A stretch of DNA of 64,000 nt. Origin: Planomicrobium sp. Y74 (GTDB taxonomy: Bacteria; Bacillota; Bacilli; Bacillales_A; Planococcaceae). This document shows, one piece after another, positions 25,802 through 33,968 of the stretch. Numbering within the stretch: the first letter of the stretch is position 1; every line of letters begins with the position of its first letter. The notes beneath the pieces were generated by a model that saw only the letters and a program-made list of their open reading frames with translations, was not told the DNA's origin and did not search any database. The position numbers and the translations under genes were made by a program. The stretch spans positions 186,001 to 250,000 of the forward strand of contig NZ_RCWH01000004.1 of NCBI RefSeq assembly GCF_003668635.1, written 5' to 3'.

Positions 25802-25870
25802 ACATACCTACCAGTTGGTATGTTCAGAATACTTAAACATTATTCTACCTTTGCAGGACCACTATTGCAA
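25802..25870 (-). promoter_or_regulatory. Promoter and TetR-type operator of the fatty-acid operon
   Basis: On the minus strand TTGCAA (25870-25865) and TAGAAT (25847-25842) are 17 nt apart. Downstream of the expected start (about 25835) is an imperfect 22-bp palindrome with outer arms ACATACC and GGTATGT (25802-25823). It resembles TetR operators with an ACC..GGT core. A family 1 repeat starts only 5 nt upstream of the -35. Confidence 0.6.
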
Positions 25871-25874
25871 TAAA

Positions 25875-26078
25875 GAAAAGCGAGCGCGTCCGTTAAGCTC
25901 TGAAAGGCAAGAGATGGACCAAATGTAATTTGGAACATCTCTTTGCGACGAAGCTAGCGTCAGCGATGCAGAGACAGGAGCAATAATGGTTTAGGCGAAT
26001 CAGCGGAGCGGCGGTCTATGCCACATAGCTGATTTGACTTATGACCCGAAGAGTTGGGCAGCGGGAATCTGGACAAAG
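25875..26078 (+). repeat. Hairpin repeat, family 1 (copy B)
   Basis: Starts GAAAAGCG and ends with GAATCTGGACA. It contains an inserted module (AGAGATGG ... CATCTCTTTGCGACGAAGC, 25910-25952) also found in copies D and F. The outer part keeps AAGCTC/GAGTT and CTTATGACCCG. Unlike copies A, C, D and E it does not follow a stop codon. Confidence 0.7.
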
Positions 26079-26105
26079 AAAAGTGATAGCCCTTTGTCGC
26101 ATAAA

Positions 26106-26138
26106 AAGCCCCGGTGATTGTTTAATCACCGGGGCACT
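26106..26138 (-). terminator. Terminator of the small gene at 26143
   Basis: GCCCCGGTGATT (26108-26119) pairs with AATCACCGGGGC (26124-26135). The minus-strand T-run follows (CTTTTTAT). Confidence 0.9.
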
Positions 26139-26142
26139 GAAA

Positions 26143-26304
26143 TTATTTATCATCATTATTTTTCTTCTCGTCATTTTCCTGGCGCTGTTCTTCTCCAGCT
26201 TTATCCGCTTCTTTAAAATCTTCGTTGTAATGTACTTCCTGAGCTTTCTTTAACCCGTTATTGTCATCTGTCAATCTTTCGTGAGGCTGCTTGTTGTCTG
26301 CCAT
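26143..26304 (-). CDS. Small hydrophilic protein (53 residues)
   Basis: ATG 26304 follows a strong ribosome site (GGAGAGGATCAAG) and a 53-codon frame ends at 26143, 5 nt before a strong terminator. The protein begins MADNKQPHERLTDDNNGLKK and is almost entirely charged or polar (Lys, Glu, Asp, Asn). It has no Cys or Trp and no hydrophobic stretch, so it is probably intrinsically disordered. I recognise no family. The gene signals argue that it is real. Confidence 0.7.
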   Translation of the reverse strand: MADNKQPHERLTDDNNGLKKAQEVHYNEDFKEADKAGEEQRQENDEKKNNDDK

Positions 26305-26378
26305 CTTGATCCTCTCCTTTGTTCGTAGATGAATTTTGGTTATATCATTCTTTTCCCCACATGTACGCAGTTAAACGT

Positions 26379-27329
26379 CTAATCGGGCAGGCAGGTCCGA
26401 AGTTCCAGCAGGTCGATATTTCCGCCTGAGAGGATGACAGCGATTTTTTCGTCTTGCTTACCCGCTTTGCCTGTTAGGACGGCGGCGACGGCTGCAGCTG
26501 CTGAAGGTTCAATAAGTTGTTTGGTGCGTTCGATGAAAAATTGCATAGCGTATTTTATTTCTTCTTCTGTTACAAGTACGATGCCATCTATATATTTTTG
26601 CAGAATAGGAAAAGTCAGTCCGCCGGGTTGTGAGGTGCGCAGACCGTCCGCGATGGACTGGCTGCCGGACACTGCCATGATCTTTCCAGCTTCGAGCGAA
26701 AGAAATGTATCGTTGCCGCTTTCCGGCTCGACTCCGATGATTCTGACGTCCGGCTTACTTTCTTTTACTGCCGTCAAAATCCCGCTGATCAATCCGCCGC
26801 CGCCCACCGGCACTACGATGACATCGACATCCGGCAATTGCTGGAGAATTTCGAGGCCGACTGTGCCTTGACCTGCAATGATATTCGGATGATCATAAGG
26901 CGGGATGTAAACGCCATCATTTTCTTCCGCCAGTTTTTTTGCGCGTGGTATACGATCGGCGGATGTGAAACCGCAGTATTCCACTTTTCCGCCGTAAGCC
27001 TCGATTGCCGCCACTTTTGCACGGTTTGCGTCTTCTGGAACCACTATTACAGCCGGAATCCCGAGCTTTCCGGCGATATAAGCGACTGCCTGTCCGTGAT
27101 TTCCGGATGATGCCGCCGTGATGAACTTTGCGCCTTCCCGTGCCGCTTGTTTTACCGCGTTGGCAGCTCCCCTGATTTTAAACGAACCTGTTTTCTGCAA
27201 ATGCTCGGCTTTCAGAAAAATTTTCCTGCCGGCTTGTGCGTTCAGCAATTCCGATACCAGCAGCGGCGTCCTATGGATAATATCTTTAATTTCTTCTCGA
27301 GCGTTTTCGATATCACGTAAATTGACCAT
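26379..27329 (-). CDS. Threonine/serine dehydratase (PLP fold type II)
   Basis: The 316-residue enzyme deaminates threonine (or serine) to the ketoacid in the cytoplasm. The PLP Lys is K51 in KTGSFKIRGAAN. The phosphate-binding loop is VPVGGGGLISG near 178. The catalytic-type SSGNHGQAVAYIA motif lies near 80. It lacks the C-terminal ACT-like regulatory domain of biosynthetic IlvA (about 420 residues or more), so it is the short catabolic or serine-racemase-like form. Start ATG 27329 has AAAGGAG 8 nt away. An upstream in-frame GTG is less likely. It is divergent from ypsA. Confidence 0.9.
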   Translation of the reverse strand: MVNLRDIENAREEIKDIIHRTPLLVSELLNAQAGRKIFLKAEHLQKTGSFKIRGAANAVKQAAREGAKFITAASSGNHGQAVAYIAGKLGIPAVIVVPEDANRAKVAAIEAYGGKVEYCGFTSADRIPRAKKLAEENDGVYIPPYDHPNIIAGQGTVGLEILQQLPDVDVIVVPVGGGGLISGILTAVKESKPDVRIIGVEPESGNDTFLSLEAGKIMAVSGSQSIADGLRTSQPGGLTFPILQKYIDGIVLVTEEEIKYAMQFFIERTKQLIEPSAAAAVAAVLTGKAGKQDEKIAVILSGGNIDLLELRTCLPD

Positions 27330-27478
27330 CCGCTTCACTCCTTTATGCAGGAAATTTTACCACAATCCGATTGATTATTCTGTCAACAACCAATCCAATT
27401 TGCTCTGAGTATTAAAGGAAGTGGGAGTACGGTAAACTGAGACTATGAAAATTTAACAATTGCGAGGTGAGGATTTTG

Positions 27479-28033
27479 TTGAAACGATTGGTGGTCACCG
27501 GATATAAACAGCACGAGCTGGGGATTTTCGACGATAAAAATCCGGGCGTCCGTTTTATAAAGAAAGCGCTGGAAAACCGTTTCCGCGCATTGATTGATGA
27601 AGGATTGGAATGGATCCTGGTCAGCGGACAGCTGGGCGTGGAGACATGGGCCGCAGAAGTCGCCATTGAGATGAAAGAAGAATTTCCTCAATTGAAGTTC
27701 GCACTTCTCACGCCATTTTTGGAACAGGAAAACAAATGGAATGAAGCGAACCAGGAAAAATACAAAGAAATCGTTCGCCAGGCGGATTTTCACCGGAGCC
27801 TGACGAACCGCCCCTACGAAGCTCCGTGGCAATTCATCGAGAAGAATAAATTTTTCCTGCGGAATTCGGACGGCATTCTGATCATGTACGATGAAGAGAC
27901 GGACGGTTCACCGAAATTCATCAAGAAAGAAGCGGAGCAATATGCTGAGAAGAATGATTATCAAGTCATGCTGATCACAGCCGATGACCTTCGGGTGGTT
28001 ACGGAAGAAGAACAGTACGACAGCTGGGAATAA
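27479..28033 (+). CDS. ypsA: YpsA / UPF0398 (DUF1273) family protein
   Basis: The 184-residue protein matches Bacillus YpsA (LVVTGYKQHELGIF at the start, EGLEWILVSGQLGVETWAAE, NRPYEAPWQF, SDGILIMYDEETDGSPKF and DDLRVV at the end). The family has a Rossmann-like SLOG fold expected to bind nucleotides. In Firmicutes it is linked to cell division and oxidative stress. The best start is TTG 27479, which gives MKRLVVTGYK as in YpsA, with GAGGTGAGG upstream. GTG 27467 and TTG 27476 are alternatives. It stands alone between threonine dehydratase and glutamate dehydrogenase. Confidence 0.92.
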   Translation: MKRLVVTGYKQHELGIFDDKNPGVRFIKKALENRFRALIDEGLEWILVSGQLGVETWAAEVAIEMKEEFPQLKFALLTPFLEQENKWNEANQEKYKEIVRQADFHRSLTNRPYEAPWQFIEKNKFFLRNSDGILIMYDEETDGSPKFIKKEAEQYAEKNDYQVMLITADDLRVVTEEEQYDSWE

Positions 28034-28111
28034 ATCCGGGAATCTCCTATGCATATTTCAATACCGACAGGGTATGGAGAAAGGAGATACTAATTTCGGA
28101 GGTGCAGCAAA

Positions 28112-29491
28112 ATGGAAGAACCGACAAATGCAATAATCCAATCTTCACTCGATGCTCTAATGGAAGATAAAAGTTTTTTGCCAGAGCTGACAGAAGGCAT
28201 GAGGCAGCAAGCTTTCACTTCACTCAGTTCCATCCTTTCCACCCCAAACAAATTGCATAAATCCTATTTGCGGGTTCCATTGGATAATGGAAAAGTCGTG
28301 CGGATCCCATCATTCCGTGTGCAGCATAATGATGCGCTCGGGCCTTATAAAGGCGGCATCCGTTTCCACGAAAGTGTAAACGAAGAAGAAGTCATGAACC
28401 TGGCTTTCCTGATGACATTGAAAAACGCATTGCACAATGTACCGTTTGGCGGAGGCAAAGGCGGGATTGTCATCAACCCGCGTACTTATTCCGAGAAGGA
28501 GTTAAATACGATTTCCCGAAAATACGTCCGTTATTTTGCTGATGTCATCGGACCGGATAAAGATATTCCGGCACCGGATGTTGGTTCCGGAGAACGGGAA
28601 ATGGACTGGATGATGGCTGAATACAAGAAAATCCATCACGGTACCCCTTATCTGGGCAGTTTCACCGGTAAATCCGTGGTAAACGGCGGCTCAAAAGGAA
28701 GACGTGAAGCGACCGGTAAAGGCGTCTATTTTTCATTCCGTTATATGATCCACGATTTCCTGAAGGAAAAAGAGGAATTATTGTCATCAACGGACAATGT
28801 CTTCGCCAGAACCACATTGGATATGGCGCACCGTCCACTGAAAGTGGCCGTGCAAGGCTTCGGTAACGTCGGTTCCGTAACGGCTCATGAAGCCTATAAA
28901 TGTCCATTGGTCGACAACACCGTCGTGGCTGTCAGTGACCGCAACGTAACTTTATATAATGAAGAAGGATTGAATATCCCGGCGTTAATCGCATTCTCAG
29001 CGAAAAATAAAGGGGATCTTCCGACAACAGAAGAGCAACTGGCGGAAGCCGGAGCAAAAGCCGAGATCCGCGGACGCGATGAGCTTCTTACACTGGATGT
29101 GGATGTGTTATTCCTTGCTGCGCTGGAGAACCAGCTGCACGAAGGCAATATGGAAGAGATCAAAGCGCGGATTATTGTTGAAGGTGCAAACGCGCCGACA
29201 ACAGAAGAGGCGGATAATTACCTGAGCGATAAAGGCGTCGTCATCATCCCGGATATCCTGGCGAATGCCGGCGGGGTTATCGTGTCGTATTTCGAATGGC
29301 TTCAGGGCCGTGAAACTCAGTACGATTCAGAAGAAGAGATCTATCAAAAACTTGTCGCCCAAATGAAGAAAACTTTTGATATGATCCTGCCGCAATTCTA
29401 CGGAGACCCATTCCCGCTCCGCCAAAATTGCTACATCCATTCGGTGTCACGATTATCTAAAGTTCTTTATAAGCAAGGGAAGTTATATTGA
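28112..29491 (+). CDS. gdhA: Glutamate dehydrogenase
   Basis: The 459-residue Glu/Leu/Phe/Val-type dehydrogenase interconverts glutamate and 2-oxoglutarate plus ammonia. Substrate-site motifs are present: GPYKGGIRFH, LKNALHNVPFGGGKGG (catalytic Lys region) and APDVGSGEREMDWM. The cofactor domain has VQGFGNVGSVTAHEA near 250, and the acidic residue in VVAVSDRN suggests NAD preference. The length is nearer GdhA than RocG/GudB (about 425). The start follows CGGAGGTGCAGCAAA. A family 1 repeat begins 3 nt after the stop, followed by a terminator. Confidence 0.94.
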   Translation: MEEPTNAIIQSSLDALMEDKSFLPELTEGMRQQAFTSLSSILSTPNKLHKSYLRVPLDNGKVVRIPSFRVQHNDALGPYKGGIRFHESVNEEEVMNLAFLMTLKNALHNVPFGGGKGGIVINPRTYSEKELNTISRKYVRYFADVIGPDKDIPAPDVGSGEREMDWMMAEYKKIHHGTPYLGSFTGKSVVNGGSKGRREATGKGVYFSFRYMIHDFLKEKEELLSSTDNVFARTTLDMAHRPLKVAVQGFGNVGSVTAHEAYKCPLVDNTVVAVSDRNVTLYNEEGLNIPALIAFSAKNKGDLPTTEEQLAEAGAKAEIRGRDELLTLDVDVLFLAALENQLHEGNMEEIKARIIVEGANAPTTEEADNYLSDKGVVIIPDILANAGGVIVSYFEWLQGRETQYDSEEEIYQKLVAQMKKTFDMILPQFYGDPFPLRQNCYIHSVSRLSKVLYKQGKLY

Positions 29492-29494
29492 ATA

Positions 29495-29618
29495 GAAAAG
29501 CGTCGGTGCCCGTTAAGCTCTGAAAGGCATAAGACGATTTGGCGAAGTGGCGTGTTTTCAGCCGCATAGCTGGTTTGACTTATATCCCGAAGAGCTGGGC
29601 AACCGGAGTCTAGACAAT
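29495..29618 (+). repeat. Hairpin repeat, family 1 (copy C)
   Basis: Starts GAAAAGCG 3 nt after the gdhA stop and ends AGTCTAGACA beside the terminator at 29621. CATAAGAC/GACTTATA and AAGCTC/GAGCT arms support a long hairpin with a GGCGAAGTGGCG centre. Confidence 0.75.
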
Positions 29619-29620
29619 AA

Positions 29621-29660
29621 GAAAAAGCTGAAGTCCACAAGGGCTTCAGCTTTTTTTAGG
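29621..29660 (+). terminator. Terminator of gdhA
   Basis: AAGCTGAAG (29625-29633) pairs with CTTCAGCTT (29644-29652), followed by T residues. It lies about 130 nt after the stop because the repeat is inserted between. Confidence 0.85.
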
Positions 29661-29806
29661 TGTTTCTTTCGATTTTTTCGCTTTTCGCCTGCGAAAAGCA
29701 TCCATTTGTCTCTTGCCTTTGGCTTTTTGATCAAATTAGCTCTCTAATTTTCTCTTGACCAGCTTCTTTTACTGCTTTTTCTAATCTTGGAAAGCAGCAT
29801 AATATC

Positions 29807-29925
29807 GTTTATCGACGTTCAGGAAATTATATCAACGCTCAGGAGATTATATCGACGTTCAGTGAATTATATCTACGTTCAGGAGATTATATCAATGCTC
29901 AGAGAATTATATCAACGTTCGCCGG
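29807..29925. repeat. 20-bp tandem repeats (six units)
   Basis: The core ATCRACGYTC recurs at 29811, 29831, 29851, 29871, 29891 and 29911, exactly every 20 bp, with consensus ATTATATCAACGTTCAGGAG. Some units vary by one or two bases. It lies between convergent genes gdhA and the catalase-like gene. The same core recurs at 38738-38827 in reverse orientation. Confidence 0.9.
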
Positions 29926-29980
29926 ATTTGCTTCCACCCTCTCACTGTTTTAGAGCAATCAGCTGGAGTGAACCCACCAA

Positions 29981-30907
29981 TCAACTTTCTTTTTGCTTCT
30001 CCCCTTCTCTCCGCATATAAGAAATAGCATATGCCGGGTTGCGGAAATGCAGGATGGGATCATCCGTGCATTCGACGCCTTCTGCCAGGATGGTTGGATC
30101 ATACAGCAACCCTTCCGCTTCGTCAGTCTGTTCTTTCAGCACCAGGCGCCCCAATTCGACTTTCTTTCTATCTTTAGCCCAGTCTTTCGTCGGGTCATCT
30201 ACAGGGTCATCCGCATCCCCAATCACTGCCATCAGACGGAAAGCCGTCTCTCCGCTCAAGACGCGTTCTTCAAGCTCTTCCTCAAAATCTCCTTTTTTCA
30301 CTGACGCAGCCTCCACCGGATTCAACGACTCCACGCCCGCTTCCGGATGCCACTGGAATTTGACGGGTACGCGCTGGCCAGTACCGTTAACCAGGTAAAA
30401 TGCGTGAATGGAATGGTAGAGACCGGTCGCGAAACTAGCCGGACTCTGCATTTTCCGGATGATGCGGATTGCTGCTCGGCTTTCGGGATATTTGATGAAC
30501 AATTTGATGAGATCCCGCAGCCGGGGCTTGCCCTTTTTAAACGATTTCGCGATATCCAGCATTTCCGTAAACACTTCCGGAGTGCGCGAAAAGAATATCG
30601 GGGAAGTTACGCCGACACTGTTCATCACTTGGCCATCCGGCAACTGGAATTGCACAGCCATTCCTTTTACCGGTGATAAATTATCCGTCCAAAATGGATC
30701 TGGAGAACTGTGCGAAAATCGCACCACAGCTTTGGTCGTCCCTTCCCGGAGATGCTGCGCGACGGTCCAATTCTGCCCTTCGCCGTTTGCTGTGAATAGG
30801 GCTTCATATCCCGTTCCTCTTGAATGCGCACGTCTATAAGTTTTATGTTCCCCAAACACTTTCTCGATTTTATTGACTGCGGTTTCCGCAAGCTTTTCCT
30901 TCGCCAT
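29981..30907 (-). CDS. Catalase-related peroxidase (small heme catalase type)
   Basis: The 308-residue protein belongs to the catalase superfamily in its short form (about 310 against 480 residues). It keeps the core: THTYRRAHSRGT-like N-terminal His region (KTYRRAHSRG), VVRFSHSSPDPFW, GMAVQFQLPDG, SRTPEVFTEML, and a final heme-ligand-type region RNPAYAISYMRR with Tyr. Such mini-catalases act mainly as peroxidases. No signal peptide is seen. Start ATG 30907 follows GAGGTGATTGG, and a longer frame from 30955 lacks a site. Confidence 0.87.
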   Translation of the reverse strand: MAKEKLAETAVNKIEKVFGEHKTYRRAHSRGTGYEALFTANGEGQNWTVAQHLREGTTKAVVRFSHSSPDPFWTDNLSPVKGMAVQFQLPDGQVMNSVGVTSPIFFSRTPEVFTEMLDIAKSFKKGKPRLRDLIKLFIKYPESRAAIRIIRKMQSPASFATGLYHSIHAFYLVNGTGQRVPVKFQWHPEAGVESLNPVEAASVKKGDFEEELEERVLSGETAFRLMAVIGDADDPVDDPTKDWAKDRKKVELGRLVLKEQTDEAEGLLYDPTILAEGVECTDDPILHFRNPAYAISYMRREGEKQKES

Positions 30908-31022
30908 CCAATCACCTCGTCCTGCTGTATTTAAATTACAAACTTGCCTTTCCATACCCGCTATTGAATACTTTTAAAGATAACGGGAATACATCACTAT
31001 AAATGAAAAAGGAGGCAATACA

Positions 31023-31292
31023 ATGGATGTTAAACACGGCAACAATAAATTCTATGTTGAAAGAGACTCTGAGGAATTGGCCACACTCGCTTATACGCCG
31101 GACGGCAATGTGCTGACAGTCACCCATACGGAAGTTTCACCTGAACTTTCCGGCCAGGGCGTCGGCAAGCAATTGGTGAGCGAAGTGGTGCAATATGCAC
31201 GTGATGAAGGCAAAACCATCAATGCCCAATGTTCGTTTGCGCGTGGCGTCATTGAAAAAACTCCGGAATTCCAGGACGTTCTACAGAACTAA
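31023..31292 (+). CDS. Small GNAT-type N-acetyltransferase (YidJ/YjdJ-like)
   Basis: The 89-residue protein is a minimal GNAT fold. It has the acetyl-CoA motif LSGQGVGKQLVSEVV near 46-60 and then INAQCSFARGVIEKTPEF, the typical end of the short YjdJ/Acetyltransf_CG family. Its substrate is unknown. The start follows AAGGAGGCAATACA. It is divergent from the catalase-like gene and has its own terminator. Confidence 0.88.
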   Translation: MDVKHGNNKFYVERDSEELATLAYTPDGNVLTVTHTEVSPELSGQGVGKQLVSEVVQYARDEGKTINAQCSFARGVIEKTPEFQDVLQN

Positions 31293-31299
31293 TTCCCAA

Positions 31300-31333
31300 A
31301 AGCATATCCGTTTTGCGGGTGTGCTTTTTTCGA
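31300..31333 (+). terminator. Terminator after the GNAT gene
   Basis: AAAGCATATCC and GGGTGTGCTTT pair with G-U wobbles, then a run of T. Confidence 0.7.
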
Positions 31334-31382
31334 CCCTTTGCCATTTTGACATCCGATCATTTTTTTGAAAGGAAGTGCAGGC

Positions 31383-32630
31383 ATGGATCTTACACTTGAA
31401 CAAGCAATCAGTCGATTTGCGCAGCCCGTCAACGGCATGAATAATTTGGATCCGTTAATAGAAGCAGTTGGCGACGCGAAAATCGTCCTGCTGGGTGAAG
31501 CCACCCATGGAACATCGGAATATTATCGATGGCGCGCCGAATTCTCGAAACGGCTGATTCAGGAAAAAGGATTTTCGCTTATTGCGGTAGAAGGTGATTG
31601 GCCGTCCGCTTATCAGGTGCACCGCTACATCAATAATTTTGCCGAAGCGGATGAAACTGCCCGGAATCTTCTCAAACAGGCATTTACCCGCTGGCCAACG
31701 TGGATGTGGGCCAATGAAGAAATTGCTGATTTTATTGATTGGCTGAAGGATTATAACGCTTCAGAAAATCAAAAGACCGGTTTTTATGGAATCGATGTGT
31801 ACAGCCTATGGGAGTCGATGGAAGAAGTGATTCATTATTTGAATGATGTGGATCCTGAAGGCGGGGATGTGGAACTGGCGAAGCAGGCATTTTCCTGTTT
31901 CGATCCGAGCAATAGGAAACCCGAGAAATATGCAATTTCGTATGCGACTTTTTCGGAGGGCTGCATCGACGAAGTGACTCGGCTGCTTGCTTCCGTCCGG
32001 AGCAATGCGGAGAATTATTCAAGTGAAGAAGAAGCCGACCTGAATCTGCAGATCAATTCACTGGTTGCAAAAAATGCGGAAGAATATTACCGTGCCATGG
32101 TCAGAAGCGGCGCAGAGTCCTGGAACATCCGTGATCACCACATGGTGGAAACGGTCAATGAATTGCGGAACTATCACGGCACCGATGCCCGTATTATCAT
32201 CTGGGAGCATAACACGCATATCGGTGATGCACGGGCGACGGATATGAAAGACGATAAGATGGTCAATGTCGGGCAATTGCTGCGCGAGCAGAACCCGCCT
32301 GATGAGGTCTTCGCCGTCGGTTTTGGTTCATACGAAGGCACTGTCATTGCAGCGGAAGCATGGGAATCGCCGTATGAAGAAATGGTGCTGCCGCCTGGCA
32401 GGAAAAATTCATGGGAAGAATTGCTGCACCGGACCGGGGCCTATGATAAGTTGCTGATTTTCGATGACAGCAACCGACGCCTGTTTGATCGCTGGATCGG
32501 ACACCGGGCAGTCGGAGTCGTTTATAACCCTGAGCACGAAGCTTATGGCAACTACGTGCCGTCCATGATTTCAAAACGTTACGACGCTTTCCTGTTCTTT
32601 GACCGAACGGAAGCTCTAAAACCGCTATAG
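31383..32630 (+). CDS. Erythromycin esterase family protein
   Basis: The 415-residue protein shows the Ere-type motifs: LLGEATHGTSEYYRWRAEF near residue 41 (catalytic His in ATHG), VEGDWPSAYQVHRYI, GFYGIDVYSLWESM, and IIWEHNTHIGDARATDM near 280. Ere enzymes open macrolide lactones, but most family members in soil and marine Bacillales have unknown natural substrates. Resistance should not be assumed. I chose ATG 31383 behind GAAAGGAAGTGC. A TTG at 31365 lies on the ribosome site. No signal peptide. It is a single-gene unit with its own terminator. Confidence 0.88.
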   Translation: MDLTLEQAISRFAQPVNGMNNLDPLIEAVGDAKIVLLGEATHGTSEYYRWRAEFSKRLIQEKGFSLIAVEGDWPSAYQVHRYINNFAEADETARNLLKQAFTRWPTWMWANEEIADFIDWLKDYNASENQKTGFYGIDVYSLWESMEEVIHYLNDVDPEGGDVELAKQAFSCFDPSNRKPEKYAISYATFSEGCIDEVTRLLASVRSNAENYSSEEEADLNLQINSLVAKNAEEYYRAMVRSGAESWNIRDHHMVETVNELRNYHGTDARIIIWEHNTHIGDARATDMKDDKMVNVGQLLREQNPPDEVFAVGFGSYEGTVIAAEAWESPYEEMVLPPGRKNSWEELLHRTGAYDKLLIFDDSNRRLFDRWIGHRAVGVVYNPEHEAYGNYVPSMISKRYDAFLFFDRTEALKPL

Positions 32631-32640
32631 TAAGATACAA

Positions 32641-32676
32641 AAAGCCAACTAAGGTTGACCCCTAGTTGGCTTTATT
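32641..32676. terminator. Bidirectional terminator
   Basis: AAGCCAACTA (32642-32651) pairs with TAGTTGGCTT (32663-32672) between two convergent genes. Confidence 0.8.
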
Positions 32677-32698
32677 AAAATCCATTCATTAACATGCT

Positions 32699-33376
32699 TT
32701 AACGGAATTCACCGTCAACGACGTTATAGAGGAAATTCCAGTTATCCGCTTTGTAAAGCTCATGGAATGTCAGGCGATCCCCGTTGCCGAGTGTAACATG
32801 TTCATTTGAAATCGCAACAACCATAGCAGTGGAAGTATTATCCAAGTTTAAATAGACATCCCCGATAGATGGGCGGATCGCATCACGCTCACGGATTTTA
32901 TCGATCAATTCATTATCCGCTTCCAGCTGGCTGGCATCGACTTTTGACTTATCGTAATAAGCGATGTCTTTGCTGCCTTCTGCCTCACCCGGTTCCATGA
33001 CAAAAAACTCTCTGAATTTTACTGTATTTTGTCTGGTTGTCACTACATTCTTGCCTTCCACCGATTCCACTTTCTCAAATTCATTGAGAGAATAGTGATC
33101 CATGTAATCCGGATCCGGTTTGCTGATCAGGATATAGCCGCCTTCTTCAGGTGCAATATCATCACGCAATGTGTAACGGCTCCCGAAGAATAAGAAAGAA
33201 TCGAGGTGCTGCGGCTTGTACAATGATACTTCTTCCGCTTTGCAGTCCACTTGCTCCATATCTTTGATCCGGAACATGTGAACGGATTTTTTGGCCAACG
33301 GTTTAACCGAATAGACTTTATGCAATTCGTTATTGTAATAGACGAATTGCCCTTTTCTGACTTGAATTAATTTCAT
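32699..33376 (-). CDS. Conserved hypothetical protein
   Basis: The 225-residue soluble protein begins MKLIQVRKGQFVYYNNELHK. The N- and C-terminal parts both look like small beta-barrel modules: GQFVYYNNELHKVYSVKPL at the start and PSIGDVYLNLDNTSTAMVV then HVTLGNGDRLTFHELY at the end. A charged middle (about 110-170) is rich in Glu, Asp and Lys. No catalytic motif, signal or membrane segment is visible, and I do not recognise the family with certainty. The start follows GAGGGAAAAAG. It is divergent from the 98-residue gene at 33504. Confidence 0.75.
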   Translation of the reverse strand: MKLIQVRKGQFVYYNNELHKVYSVKPLAKKSVHMFRIKDMEQVDCKAEEVSLYKPQHLDSFLFFGSRYTLRDDIAPEEGGYILISKPDPDYMDHYSLNEFEKVESVEGKNVVTTRQNTVKFREFFVMEPGEAEGSKDIAYYDKSKVDASQLEADNELIDKIRERDAIRPSIGDVYLNLDNTSTAMVVAISNEHVTLGNGDRLTFHELYKADNWNFLYNVVDGEFR

Positions 33377-33503
33377 CTTTTTCCCTCCGATACTCTCATG
33401 CGTCTTGCGTTAAATTCTAGAGGATTTTTTCATGGAAGTCCAAGCATCCATCTATATTCTTTGATTATTTAGGTATAAGATTGCTTATAAGGAGCTGATT
33501 AAT

Positions 33504-33800
33504 ATGGAATATGAAAATCGCGATGAATGGATTATAAAAAAATACCAGCAGGATGAAGCGACAATGATCCAGCTTTTTGTCACCTGGTCACTCCAGAATA
33601 ACCTGGATCCGGTTCAGCTTTATCAAAGAGCCTATCCTGAACAGCTGCAAAATGAAGCGCTGGTCCACGCTGTCGAAGAAGCAGATCCATCTGAATTTGA
33701 AATCAGCAACGAGACGCTTCTTGACGTGCTGCAATTATTCGGAAATGATGATCTTGCTTTTGTCGCCTCTGAAGAAATGGAAAAGCTGGAACGTAAATAA
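33504..33800 (+). CDS. Small acidic hypothetical protein
   Basis: The 98-residue protein (MEYENRDEWIIKKYQQDEAT) is predicted helical and strongly acidic. It has a hydrophobic first helix (MIQLFVTWSLQ) and regular Leu/Ala spacing in later helices. No family recognised. The ribosome site is good (ATAAGGAGCTGATTAAT). Its stop codon is followed after one base by a family 1 repeat. Confidence 0.75.
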   Translation: MEYENRDEWIIKKYQQDEATMIQLFVTWSLQNNLDPVQLYQRAYPEQLQNEALVHAVEEADPSEFEISNETLLDVLQLFGNDDLAFVASEEMEKLERK

Positions 33801-33801
33801 A

Positions 33802-33968
33802 GAAAAGCGACAGCGAAGAGATGGCCTACGGTTTATGGGCCCATCTCTTTGCGACGAAGCAGCGAAGCGATGCAGAGACATGAGCAGCCTTTGACTGGCT
33901 TATGACCTGAAGAGCTGGGCCGCTGGAGTCTGGACACTAAAGAAAAGCGGAAACGCCCTATTAGCTCT
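33802..33968 (+). repeat. Hairpin repeat, family 1 (copy D plus a truncated copy)
   Basis: Starts GAAAAGCG one nt after the stop at 33800. It carries the AGAGATGG...CATCTCTTTGCGACG module (33817-33855) and ends CTGGAGTCTGGACA. A second partial 5' end (GAAAAGCGGAAACGCCC, from 33942) breaks off against the stop codon of the convergent gene at 33969. Confidence 0.7.

Noticed and set aside
29807-29925. Possible CRISPR array (regular 20-bp repeats)
   Set aside because: Units are contiguous with no distinct spacers and no cas genes nearby, so it is a tandem repeat.
31383-32630. Macrolide resistance gene
   Set aside because: The Ere family motif set is present, but most chromosomal members have other or unknown substrates; resistance is not supported by sequence alone.
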